In this document: positions 1-10,822 of the stretch, piece by piece | How the letters are laid out: each line of letters begins with the position of its first letter | How positions within the stretch are numbered: the stretch's first letter is position 1 | NCBI GenBank assembly: GCA_002803225.1 | Contig: NXFV01001551.1 | Coordinates: forward strand, 1 to 31,639 | Reading direction: 5' to 3' | Length of the DNA: 31,639 nucleotides | Source: Gamarada debralockiae | Taxonomy: Eukaryota > Ascomycota > Leotiomycetes > Helotiales > Hyphodiscaceae | Notes under the pieces: generated by a model | Databases searched by the model: none | Told to the model about the DNA's origin: nothing | The model's input: only the letters and a program-made list of their open reading frames with translations | Program-made: the position numbers and the translations under genes

Positions 1-1
1 C

Positions 2-961
2 AACGCTCGTCCAGCTGAGTTTGGGGGGTGGACCGCTCTTGTAGCGGCAGTGGAAGAGGGAGATATCGAACTAGTTAGGGTTCTCCTTGATGTTGGTGCA
101 GATGTCAACGCCCAAGCCCCTCCAGATAGTGCAGGTGGGCGGACCGCACTCCAAGCGGCAGCAGAGAGGGGAAACATCGAGCTGGTTCGGATTTTACTTG
201 AAGCCGATGCAGATGTTAACGCTCCTCCAAATACGAGCTGCGGAATAACTGCAATCCAAGCTGCTGCAATCCAGGGACATATAAGAATTGCTCAGTTACT
301 TCTCAATGCTGGTGCAGATGTGGACGCTGCACCTGCCATTGAAGGAGCTGCAGAGCACGGCCGCATAGACATGTTGCAGCTTCTGCTCAACTCTGGAGCG
401 AATACAAAAAGCCCACAATACAATAGAGCACTGAAATTTGCCGCGGAATATGGCCATGACGCTGTGTGTACGCTCCTCAAAACTTATCATGAGGCAGAGG
501 CCCTTGATTTGGACACATCGGTTAGCCTTTCTCAGATGAATGCATCGGGAGAATTACCTACTCCAAATCGATCTCCAGATCAGGATATATCGGTGCGGCA
601 TATGTTTTCGCTGTCAGGTTCACCGCCGCTTTTACATTCGCCAAGTAGAGCTCCCGGTCCTCGCCAGGCTGCCCAAGAAACCCTCTCAACACAAATCCGT
701 ACCCCCGTCGCTGAGCCTAGAGTCCAATCCAGCACAGATATTGGACAATATGGAGACTTATATAATTTTACCGATGGAACAATACGTCCCGACGATCTTT
801 GTACATTCAACAGCCATGCTATCGGTCTATCAATGGCCCCCACTAATCTAAAATCCGACATGAATTGTCAAATCACAACGTCATATCTGGACAACCTGTA
901 TCTCATTGACCGAGAGGTACTACTCCTCAGTCATTTGGCGTGTATTTTAGGACATAGCTAA
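2..961 (+). CDS. Ankyrin-repeat protein, C-terminal part (5' end outside window)
   Basis: The frame is open from base 2, the first codon start in this frame, to a TAA at 959-961, so the gene begins upstream of the window. The first ~160 codons hold about five ankyrin repeats, each with the pattern TALxxAAxxGxxELVxxLLxxGADVN (for example around 80-110, 185-215 and 290-320). Ankyrin repeats are protein-binding scaffolds; in fungi they often form the sensor end of NLR proteins or stand alone, and which applies cannot be told here. The last ~130 residues are not ankyrin: a Ser/Pro-rich stretch and then a tail with no family I know. No in-window start should be used; the first GTG at base 50 is simply internal. 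No stops or frame changes are seen, so this end looks intact. Confidence 0.75.
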   Translation, partial: NARPAEFGGWTALVAAVEEGDIELVRVLLDVGADVNAQAPPDSAGGRTALQAAAERGNIELVRILLEADADVNAPPNTSCGITAIQAAAIQGHIRIAQLLLNAGADVDAAPAIEGAAEHGRIDMLQLLLNSGANTKSPQYNRALKFAAEYGHDAVCTLLKTYHEAEALDLDTSVSLSQMNASGELPTPNRSPDQDISVRHMFSLSGSPPLLHSPSRAPGPRQAAQETLSTQIRTPVAEPRVQSSTDIGQYGDLYNFTDGTIRPDDLCTFNSHAIGLSMAPTNLKSDMNCQITTSYLDNLYLIDREVLLLSHLACILGHS

Positions 962-1762
962 TGTCACTAATAGGAGCCCTACTACGAGGCAGGATCGTGG
1001 TTAGATTAGAGATAGAGGCGGCGAATGTGGAACGTTTAGAGCTTGGGCAGGGGATTCTGGAGCAGGGTAAGGGAGATGGGTACCAGGAGAGGCCAGAGAA
1101 AGCTCTACAATAGAGATAATGAGTGAACAAGAGTCGGTCAGGAATAAGTTCGAAACTTCCAGCTTTGGCAACTTTGGTTGCAGCATGTTTGGGCAATTGG
1201 TCTATTACCTCTTGAGCATTGGAGTCGCCATATCGAATTTAACCGACTGTAAATATGGTGAGGAGGATGATCGAATGGATGGATTATTAATACCAGATCT
1301 AAACAGAAAGAAATTTTGTATACATCAGGTGAGTAGCTTAGATAACACAATGCTCTCATCGTGGCTAAGAGGTGACCTGAATTGACGCCTCAGCTTCCTC
1401 AAAGCACTGCTGTCAGGAATATTGCCTGAAACATCGGTATCTTTAATACCGATCTGACCCGATTGATCGGACCCGATATCTGAAGGCTCTGTAGACTCGT
1501 CCGTCAGGTACATATGTACGAGCTGTACAGAGCTCTCTATATATAGGCTCTACCGACTGAATAAGAATCAAGTCAAATTCATCTGAAGAATCACTACCAC
1601 GAAGCTTATTTACTAGCGTCCACGTGACCATACCGCACCCCACTAAGCCCATAAATCTGGCAAGCGGACATCTCAACATCCCCACCCGAAGTAACCTGCT
1701 GAGCTTGAAAACCAATGTTCCCAAGCCTATCCATCAGCGAGACTTCCGCCTCTCGTACCGCC
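962..1762. other. Intergenic, no supported gene
   Basis: About 800 bases between the ankyrin gene and the unresolved 3' end of the minus-strand gene that follows. Short open frames exist on both strands (for example 1119-1385 plus and 1443-1724 minus), but none shows a domain, a good start context or codon use like its neighbours. A TATATATA tract lies near 1540, and the word ACCCGAT occurs twice between 1445 and 1480. I see no function for either. Confidence 0.5.
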
Positions 1763-3067
1763 TTACATTCTCGGCCCTTCGCCTTCGCGTCTAGTTACTT
1801 TTGTTCTTTTGTTCTGCCATTTACGCTCTTCATGGCAGCTCGTTGGGCTGGGTGATAGGGGGCTGCGAACGATTAGTTCAGAAACAGGTGGTAAGAGTGC
1901 AGCGAACTTCTGCGCAGCTCTCTTGGCTTCACCTTCATCAACCTGGTCCAAAGTCTTCCGGAATTCTTCCTCGGTCAACTCTTCACGAAGACTCAAGCCG
2001 GTCTGGGCAATTTGCTTCTTTCTCTCGCTGAGCGTAAGCGCAACCAACCCTTAGCGGTATTCAGCTACAAGGTTCTTTGAGAGTTTCGATGATGAATTTA
2101 GGATTCTGAGCAAGTTAGTCCTGCAGAGGACGTAGCGTTAGCATGAGAAATCTTCGGTAATGTAAAGCACAAGAGTCACAGAACTTTGTTGGAAAATTGA
2201 CGAGTGTTACGTCAAGACCATTGCATTTGTAGAAAGGTTGCAAGGAAACAGTTGATCAAACTCACTTCGAATAGAGACTTTGCCACATCAACTCTTGGCT
2301 TATCATTCTTCTTCGCCTCATCACCGGAGGGGTTCTTTTTTTGCAGCTTTGGGAATCTTCTGTAGATTGCGGGCTGTCTTACGATGGCCTCGTGTTCGAG
2401 AGTTTTGCACAATGGATCTGCGGCCACATACTTGACGTGGGGAGCTTCCAGTCATGGATTTGTTTCAAACGAAGACATTCTACGAGAGCGTATTCAACTG
2501 GAAGTTTACCTCATACCCCGAATCCAGTTTAGCTCCCTCGAGTTCTGAGCAAGGAGCGCATGATCCATCTCCTCCGCAAGGTCGACAACCTCTAACAGCG
2601 CCATATCCGGATCGTCTTGCAACCGTTTTTGAACTCCTTCAGAACCCAAGGTAGGAAGTCTGTGCCTTCTCCCCTTGACATCATAGAAATATCAGTAGCG
2701 CGTATGTAAACTTTAGCTTCATTGTAGATCCAGTCCCTGAAGCCCGTCTAATGAATCGTTCGATCAGAACCAGCGATTGAAATGCAGGGTCCTCGTGGGG
2801 GGTACGTACCACTGGCTGCAACTCCTGCGCTTGAGGGTAGAATGCCAGAAACTTCTGGAGGACGCCGGTTGGGATGTATTCTACCCTGATCTGGAGTCGT
2901 GGGTCGCTCAATCGCCGAATTGAGAGATTCAAATTCCTCTTCGGAAGGAGGCGTAGAAGGGTCGGCTGTTGTGCTCGGGGATGAAAGTTCGGTGATTGGA
3001 GAAGATCGAGGGCATCGAGCGGATCATAGAGAGCAGCGTCGCTGTTGGAGCTGGTAAGGGAACCCAT
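1763..3067 (-). CDS. Unrecognised multi-exon protein; 3' end unresolved or damaged
   Basis: The start is the ATG at 3067. Proposed exons are 3067-2712, 2659-2517, 2444-2266 and 2106-about 2070. The introns are 2711-2660 (52 bases), 2516-2445 (donor GTATGA) and 2265-2107 (donor GTGAGT, branch GACTAAC, acceptor CTCAG). Phases agree at every junction and give about 238 residues. After the short exon beginning NPKFIIETL the frame meets TGA. A further clearly coding-like stretch rich in Glu/Lys/Arg (2047-1763, including the motifs LSERKKQIA and REELTEEEF) follows in a frame I could not join with any GT-AG pair. Either one more junction is missed or the 3' part carries a frameshift. I do not recognise the family. 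The visible sequence is soluble and charged, with no membrane segment or signal peptide. Confidence 0.5.
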
Positions 3068-3462
3068 TGCAATACGAGTCGGGAAGATGATATTTGATTG
3101 ATATGTGGATGAAGAGGCCGTAGCAAGGAAATTTGTTGATGATAATGTGGATGAGGATGGTGATGCTAATGTTGATGGATGAGCGAGAAGCTTGCCCCGA
3201 CGAAGTGTTTATAAGTCGCTCAGAACAAATGAGGAAAGGAGACCACCTCCGGCTTGTTGATAGCCCCCTTCCCATAAGTCATCAGGGGCGGGAAGTCTGC
3301 GAGGGAAGGCACTATCCAGAACACGAGCTGGTCCTGCCTCGCCTTCGCAGATTGACTGCTCACAGCATCACTCTCTCAGCTATGAGAAATCAGTAGAAGG
3401 TTTCTCATTTCCATAAATACAAGGCTCCGAATCCAAGCTATCTGTGGGTATAATTTCTAATT
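3068..3462. other. Intergenic: 3' flank of dynactin gene and promoter side of the 3067 gene
   Basis: About 395 bases with no supported gene. 3130-3185 is low-complexity plus-strand sequence made of GATG/GATGAT words, which gives an artificial Met/Asp/Leu-rich open frame. No other signal was found. Confidence 0.5.
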
Positions 3463-6400
3463 TCACACAAATCCCAAACGGCCCCTAAACCCTTCAAAAT
3501 CATCCGGATCAACAATCTCTACCTCTCTTCCAGATCCTATTCCTTTCCCCTCCAGATCAGGGAGCCTCAGAGCAACCTTCGCTGCCATGGTTCCTCTTGC
3601 CTTCTGTTCTATCCTACGATTCACATCTCTCTCAGCCAGCGCTTCACCCTTCTTCACAACCGCTTCACGCCAGCTGCTCCAGGCCTCGTAGTCTTCACGC
3701 TGTTTTGCAACATGGTATTGAGGTGTTGTCTTTGCTGGTCGCCATGCAAGACGATTCTTAGGCATCGTGTTAAGGTCGTAGACTTTGGCAGTCGATGCCA
3801 GATTAAGGAGCTCGTTAAGAACATCTTGGCCCTCAGCCAACACGAGCGCCTTTCGTTGCTCTTCTTTAGACTGCGATTTCTTCAATGGCGTTTCCAACCA
3901 GTCCAAGCTCTGAGGATCAGCGAGTCTGGCACGTCGGCTATCATCACGCAGATAGCGAACAGCGGCTTGCAGACTGGCGATCTCGGTCCTGAGAGCCTCC
4001 ATTTCGCGGGCAGTGGCCACGGCGCGTTCTTGCCCTGCTTTGGAGCCCGGGGCCATGACACCGATTGCCTTTGTATCTTCTGCAATCTTCTTCCACTTCT
4101 CCCTATCGGATTCCATGGTGCTAAGCTCTTTATTCTGAGACTCGATCGATTCGGTCAGCTCTACTTCTCGCTTCTTGGCATCCTCGATCTTCCTTTCCAG
4201 CTCTGTGATGCGTTCGTTCTTCTTGGTTGCGTCTCGCATTCGGCTTTCAAGTAGCTCAATCTTTACAGATGCTTCTTCGAGAGTCTGGTCTCGCATGGCA
4301 ATCAGTCGTGCGCGTTCGTGGTTGTCGTCTTTTAGGCGGCGCATTTCTTCCTCGGCATCCACTGAGATAGTCTTAGAAGACTTCAATTCTTGTGATCGGA
4401 GCACCCATGGAGCAGAGGCTCGTTCAAATTCTTGGGTCATCTCGAGGTCAGATGCCAAGGCAGCCAAATCTGTCAATGCATTCGTCAAAGTGCGGAGTTT
4501 GTTGGAGTAGGTTGAGAATAGATCAGACTCGCTAGAAGCAAATAAAGCGGTCGTCGTACGATGAACAGTGCTCTGAACTTCCAAGTAAGTGAATGGTTCA
4601 GCTCTTCCTTCCTCGTGAAGGAGAGTGTAGAGGTCATCGCCAATGATACGAGAGAAATGGGCTAGCTCTTGTGTCGAAGTCTCACACTGCTCGAAAGTTT
4701 GCAGAGTATCGGGCATCAGCGACAATGAACGAGTCTTGAGGTCTTCGAGAGCTCGGACTGCTTTACCGATGATGACTTTAGCGCTGCGAGTATGTGTGAT
4801 GACAAAATCGGTCTTTCGTGTGAAGTGTTGAGCAAGCTCGTCCTCGTCGCCCTGCGTAGGGATAATTGTTTGGACCATGATCTTCATCGCAGACATCGCG
4901 GCCGCGGCATTCTCAAGATGACTTTGCATTACAAGAGTGCGCATATGGATGTCGTCAGCGTAGCTGGCAAGTCCGCTGGAAATGTGAACTTCTGCGAGGT
5001 GTGACATGAGCGCGATAGTTCGTTGAAGTTCGATGGCGCATTGCTTCTCTTTGAGCTCGTCCCGCCTGAGGCCATCGATCCAGCCATTGAGAGCCCTCTC
5101 AACGGGCTCTAGCTCGTACAAAGCACCTTCGAATTTCGCGAATTCTTCAGTTGAGCAGTGACTGATAGCATTGACGAAACGATCGCACATTGCAGAGACC
5201 CAGACCAATTTATCGAGAACGTCACAACCTGCGAAGATATCGTCCTCGTGGCCAGCTAGTGGCTGTCCATTGACTCGCTCCTTGACAAAGCCGTATAGTA
5301 GATTTGCCTTGAAGGCAACGCGCTTGAATCGCAACAATGCAAAGACAGAGTCTCTGTCTGCGTGGAAAGCCTCTGGCAGGAATAGCTGGACAATCGCCAA
5401 ATGCTCTGAAGCCTCTTGAGCGTCAAGTCGGCGTAGTTCGAGGTCGATTGTTTTGACTTGGGTCTTCGCGGCCGATACTTGGAGCTTCATGTTCAGATCC
5501 ATCATCGCTCGAGATCGACTATTCAGTTGCTCTGCCTCCGTCTCCGTGACTGCATGTGATGCTCTCATGTCTTCGAGATCACTCTGTAAATTCGTCACCA
5601 GCTCGCGGAATCGTGATAACGTGTACTCCATGTCCTCCATCGCCTCTTCCTGCTGAGCTGCTCGGCGAGCCTGTTCGGTGATGATAGTGTCTTTAAAATC
5701 GATATCCTCTTGCATCTCCTTTTCGGTCTCAACATGGTTGATTTCGAGCTCGTCATTCAGCTCCTTGAGGCTCTCAAGGTCCTCAATTGTAGCTTTGAGT
5801 TCCTCAATCTGCTCATTCATACTCATGTTCCTCTCGGTGAGTTCCTCGATCATATCTTCGGCACCTAGTGCGTTGTCCAACTGCTGTCGAAGGTCTTCCA
5901 CAAGTGCTTCGGATTGAGCAAGTTTTTCTTTGACAACATCGTAGTGCTCCTTCACGGATCCAAGCTCACGAACATCTTCTTCTAGACTCTTGATCTCGTC
6001 CCTCAGCTCGGATTCGGTCTGCTGAGTCATATCCCGCAACCGCATCAGTGCTTCCCTCAATCTCTCATTATTCCTTTCCATCTGCAGCCAACCCTGGCTT
6101 GTCTTTTCTTCGGGACTCATCTCCCCACCGAGTTCGGCATTCTCTTCCCTCAAGACCTCGACCTCCAATTCTAGTTCCTCCATCTTCTGTTTCAGAGCTT
6201 CCAACTCAGTCTTGAGAACTTCTGCAGTTTCTTCTGCCATCTCCCTATCGAGTGTAGCCATTTCCACAACGACATCGTGTTCGGCCTGGATATTCTCAAT
6301 TTCTTCGAACCGTGCAGCCGCCTCCTTCAGCTGCTTTCTAAGATCTGTTATCTCCTGTTGTTGAGGCTGATACTTGGTCTGCAGCTTCTGAATGATGCCC

Positions 6401-7521
6401 TCGAATTTGTCCCTCTCTGCCTGTACTTTTTCCAACGCTTTCAGCTTCTCTCGGTCCTCGGCTCGTTTCTTGTCCATCACACGCAGTTTTGTTTTCAGAT
6501 CTTCGATTTCCCGACTCGCTGCAGTGCTCCCACCGGTGCCTCGAGTAGCTACTGGTGATGCAGTGCTTCGTGATGCCGTTGGCGACGCTTGCGGACGATC
6601 TGAAGCCGATGTTCGCGATAGGACAGGACTTACAGCCTTTGGAGAAAGGCTGTCTGCACTCTTGATGGGCGAGGCGGCTCCATCCTCGTCTGCCGTGTCA
6701 TGTCCACTACCTTCACTTGCCTGACCACTGCTTAGCTGACTACCAATTGATCCCACTCGTTCCGCACTCGGCCGAAGCCTGGGTTTTGGTGCCAGAGATT
6801 GTCGACCGCTTGTTGTTCTGGTTGGTGGAGCCGCCGCCCTGTTCCCTACACCCAAGCCTCCTGCCAAAGATTGTTTTGGTGGTCGTGCTCCCGGTAGAGG
6901 CGGCGGTCCCATTGAAGTTCGAGATCCTCCTGCACCTGGTCTTGTTGGTTTGGACAATGTCACAGAAGGTGCTCGAGCATTGGAAGGTGTGCCAGTCCGT
7001 GGGGTTGAGGTAGTTGATGGGGTCGCCGAAAGCTGTTTCGTAGGAGATTTTGTGGGAGACTGTTGGAATTTTAGAAACAGCTAAACTGATTGCACATTCG
7101 TGAGACCTACTCGAAGCATGCTGGATGGACGAGACCCTCTCGCAGCAGGACTTGGACTTGCAGCATTCATGCTCATCCGCTTGCCCACACCCGTATCCGG
7201 CACAATGCTAGTCCTTCGGCCAAGACCTGAACTCACAACACTGCTGGGCCTCGCAGCCTTCTTGGCGGGTGCTGCAGATTTTGGAGCTGGAGGTTGTTCG
7301 ATGATTGCTGCGATAGCCGTCTCTCTGAGAAACATCCCCCTACCCATCTCGCAATCAAAATATCTTTCCCCTTTGACACTGCCATCATTTTTGCCATTGG
7401 GGCCTTCGAGTTCCACCCCAATCCAATCTCCAGTTGCAAACCCCGTCTGGCCTACATAGCGGACAGTCGCAAGTTGGCCGTCAGCGAGCTGGATGATCTG
7501 GCCAACCCGATACTCTGACAT
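3463..7521 (-). CDS. ro-3: Dynactin subunit p150-Glued (CAP-Gly microtubule-binding protein)
   Basis: This is the large subunit of dynactin, the activator that links cytoplasmic dynein to cargo and to microtubule plus ends; in filamentous fungi it is needed for nuclear distribution and hyphal growth. There are two exons, 7521-7111 and 7059-3463, split by a 51-base intron (donor GTAGGT, acceptor CAACAG) in phase 0. They give about 1335 residues, a normal length for fungal p150. The CAP-Gly domain is at residues 5-70, with Trp33 and the GKNDG motif at 43-47. A Ser/Pro/Arg-rich basic linker follows to ~318. A long coiled coil covers ~319-690, the conserved dynactin domain ~690-970 (starting near ASEHLAIVQLF), and a second coiled coil ~985-1110. 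I preferred the ATG at 7521 (MSEYRVGQ) over one three codons upstream at 7530 because CAP-Gly proteins usually start close to this motif. The gene looks intact and is divergent from the F-box gene at 7968. Confidence 0.95.
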
Positions 7522-7967
7522 GACGCACAAGTCATCGGAGATGTGTATCCATGAGTTTTCGAGACGTAAGGGCAGCGTATTCGGGCTTCGTAGTCGTAAA
7601 GGATGCCGCTGTCCAGATGTTGACGTCGCGTCGCGCGTTGGAAAAGGAGAGCTTCGCTCTACGGTGGCCGACGACGCGTTTGGTTTCTCTTTTGGTCGTC
7701 ATACCAAGAAAAATTGAGCAGACAACCCCAAGTTCCTCCGTATTATTTGAAGTCTTTTGATTCAACCTCCATATCACTGTTAAATCTCTTTGGCAATACG
7801 GCCCGACTCTATTAGTATGTATAAAGGCCCTTACCGCTTCAAAGCATAGATCCTCCAAACCCACACAGGAAGCTACGCTCCCTTAACAGGCAGCCTTCGA
7901 TTCATTCATCACATTTCAGTCACTGGCTTCTGCCAATATCCGGAAATGCAAGGAACATTCAGCTCTT
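7522..7967. promoter_or_regulatory. Divergent promoter region between dynactin and the F-box gene
   Basis: About 446 bases separate the two start codons, which face away from each other, so both promoters must lie here. Open frames in this interval (7532-7864 minus, 7551-7760 plus) lack domains and are probably chance. I see no convincing TATA box or known operator. Confidence 0.5.
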
Positions 7968-9684
7968 ATGGATATGTCTCTATTGGGGTCTTCCAGCAAC
8001 CAGGCTGGAGCCCCTTTGCTGAGAAACAACGGGGACCTGCTTAGCACAGAGTTGTGGACTTTAATACTCGAAGAGGTTAGATGAGCTCCAACCCACTCGC
8101 AAAAGCTCTCTCTGACTTGACAGCTCTCCGTCATTTCTAATCTCTCGTGGGACCTACGCTTTGTCTGTCGCAGATTCAATGATATACTTACGCCTCTCTT
8201 GTATCACAAGATCAGACTTCCTGATTCCCTGGTCAGCAATGAGGAGGACCCCACATGCTGCCAAGTGAAAGCAAATATTCGTGCTCACGCAAGGAGGATT
8301 GTAATACATCAGAGTTTGAATTGGGATGAGGTCTCTAAGTTGATCCGAGGATCAAGATTTCTCCAAGATCTTGAGTGAGCTGCCATTCTTTCAGTGAGAT
8401 TGAGCCATGCTGATATTGCTTTAAAGGTGGTGCTATCGCAAAATCCAGTTCCAAAGTCTCCCAGTCCAAGTCCAGACAATCCTTCGCACTGAAAAGCCTC
8501 ATATTAGGCTTCATATCAATCAACAAAGGATCATTGGACTTCCCCCGCAAAGATTTAATCTCGACTCTATTCCCCCATCAAATCTTTCGTCTCTGTGTCT
8601 TACTGAATTCTGGGATGACGTCCGAGGTCTACAGGATTTCCTTGCAGCTTCAACCGGGCTCCAAGTCCTGGAGCTTTGTCGGAATATCCGTTTTCTGACT
8701 GGCCGGCAGAAGCTCCCTCCGATCAAAGAACTGACACTTTATGCCTGGCCTTATGAGAGGGAGGAAGTTCCAGAGATATGGGACTTCACTCGCGTTGAGC
8801 GATTGAGGCTCGTCGATGTTCCTATGCGGAAATTTGTGGATTCCCTTCCGCCCCAGAGTTTTGCAAAAGTTAAGAGATTGGAATACGACGAGAGCACAAC
8901 TTGGGTGGAGTAAGTAATTCTCGCAGTCATCGGTTCCCTTTCCTCGCCGGGTTTATGAGTTCGACTCCCAACTCCGACCCTATAAAGAGTAATTTTGGGG
9001 TTGAAACTAGTGGACCACCTGCTTAACTCTAATCTGTCAATTCCAATAGCGATTGTTGACTCCGAGATTTTCACAGCATGCTACAACGGCTCGTAGAAGA
9101 CATCGACCAGCTTGAAGAGCTTGATGTGCTTTGTTTGGCACCGAAAGAGTTGATACCTGCGCTGCAAAGACACGGTGGTAGTCTACGGATCTTAAGATTG
9201 AGAGATTTGTCTGGTCGTCGCCCGCAAATGGATGAAGAGAATAGCAAGGAGGTTTTACGGCTGTGCCCAAATTTGACCACCTTAGCACTCGATTTGGAAT
9301 TCTCAGAACAGTCTAGGGATGACGAGGTACTTGCTCTTCTTAATCCTTCGAATATATTTTTTGCATATTCTTGCCTTTTAACCTTCACTAACTGTTTTTC
9401 TACAGGACCCCCGGCTCGAAATACTCGCAGGCTTCAAGTGGCTTCGAAGGTTGAGAATCCGATCTCAAAGAGACATCCATAATCAACTCGGAAACCGTCA
9501 ATTTGCAGAAATGTTGAAAAGCCAAATAGTTCGTCGAAAGTGCGGCGTGGCTCTCAAGGAACTAGCGGTAGTCCTGAGGGTAAGACCACAACGCCATCGA
9601 ACTGGGTCGGCAGAGAATATTTTCACTTGGGGTTATGACGGGAAGGAATCTTTTCGAGAAGTTCTCACAGCCGTATATCGATAA
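7968..9684 (+). CDS. F-box / leucine-rich-repeat-like protein
   Basis: F-box proteins recruit substrates to SCF ubiquitin ligases; the target here is unknown. Five exons: 7968-8075, 8124-8374, 8427-8909, 9077-9326, 9406-9684. Introns are 48, 52, 167, 79 bases with GT...AG ends; good branch sites are CTGAC in intron 1 and CACTAAC in intron 4. Phases close perfectly to 456 residues ending in TAA. Residues ~24-80 form an F-box-like segment (LLSTELWTLILEE, then WDLRFVCRRFNDILTP). The remainder has irregular leucine-rich units such as LSSLCLTEF, LQVLELC, VERLRLVDVP and LTTLALDLEF. The start is the first ATG in frame; a second ATG lies two codons on. Intron 3 is longer than the others and is the least certain junction. 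A decayed paralogue lies 1.1 kb downstream. Confidence 0.75.
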
Positions 9685-10822
9685 CCCATCCAAATTGAAA
9701 TCTGAAACACCATTCTGGGGAAACTTCCCGGATATGCTAGTCCACGATGCCAGCGCTCACTTGCCCAAAACGTTTGAGCGGCGCTTCGAATGTAGCCGTC
9801 TGCATTCCTACATCAGGATCACAGTGGATCCCTGCGACCAACCCCCTTCTTAGAGTTAGACCTCCAAATTAAAGTTCCTCTGCTCAAGTGAGGAGCAAAG
9901 TAGCCTAATGCGCAATGCAATTTAGCCCCCTTTGATGCGTTGTATGATGCGTTGTATTATGCGTGTAAGACACCATACGCCGTTGACGAGAAGCAAAGGA
10001 GGAATATATCCGCATCCAAAGCTGGACTGGAAGTATGTCCGCGTTCTGATAAAGTACGACTCGTTGGAGGTTTGGGCTGAAACTTCATAAAAATAATTAT
10101 GCACAAAATTTTCTCCCTAGACTGAAAGCGCCCCCAGGAACTTAGGGCTTGTTGACTTTGCTTACTCACACGTGATTGTGGCACGTGATATGATCGACAG
10201 GCAAAATGGAACAGACTTGCATACGACAGGGCTTCCAATGACAAATCTCTAGCTGATTAACTTCAAGCATCGACTTTTTCAGAACTTTGATTAAGCCCGA
10301 TGGTCACAGCTGCAAAGCCAATCGACGTGTTGAGTTGGCTGCTGAGAGGGAGCCGGGGATTGCTTCGCTTAGGCTCGGAGAGTCAGATTCACGCCTCATC
10401 CCTCGTCTCTCTCGCCCACTACAACCCGTGAGATCTTCTCTGCAACAAATCAAGACAATATTCACCAGATGAGCAGCGCCTGCAGTTCTGTTGGCACTAC
10501 GGCTGATGGCACCGAAGATGGACATCCCGAAAACATGGTTGCCTAGCAAGGCCGTAGCCTAGATTATTTGGGAGTAGACATCTCGCTTTTATTTGACGAG
10601 GCACCACTCACTAGAACATACCCACCACTTTCTTTGGACGCATACTTAATGCTGAACGACCGCATCCCTTGTTGGGTAAAAGATTATTTCACTTGTCGCC
10701 TCGTCCCCAACCGTGGAACAGCTCTCCCTCCCTCATATACAGCACCATACATCTCAGCAAAATGTCAATCGTGACCCATTGGACCGCGACTCAAATCGCA
10801 CACGTCGACGGTTCTGGGCAAA
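9685..10822. other. Intergenic, no supported gene
   Basis: About 1.1 kb between the intact F-box gene and its decayed paralogue. It contains a perfect two-copy 12-bp tandem (9934-9957) and two CACGTGAT boxes 13 bp apart (10169-10176 and 10182-10189). Any F-box exon of the downstream pseudogene would have been here, but I cannot recognise one. Confidence 0.5.
9934..9957. repeat. Two-copy 12-bp tandem repeat
   Basis: GATGCGTTGTAT occurs twice head to tail without mismatch, followed by a partial third copy. It is a short local duplication in intergenic DNA with no evident role. Confidence 0.8.

Noticed and set aside
1445..1480. Repeated ACCCGAT words as an operator
   Set aside because: Only two imperfectly placed short copies, with no adjacent promoter or gene.
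1443..1724. 93-codon minus-strand open frame
   Set aside because: No domain and no plausible link to the unresolved gene upstream; probably chance.
3712..4254. 180-codon plus-strand open frame
   Set aside because: It lies antisense inside the dynactin coding exon and has no domain; it is a shadow of the coiled-coil codons.
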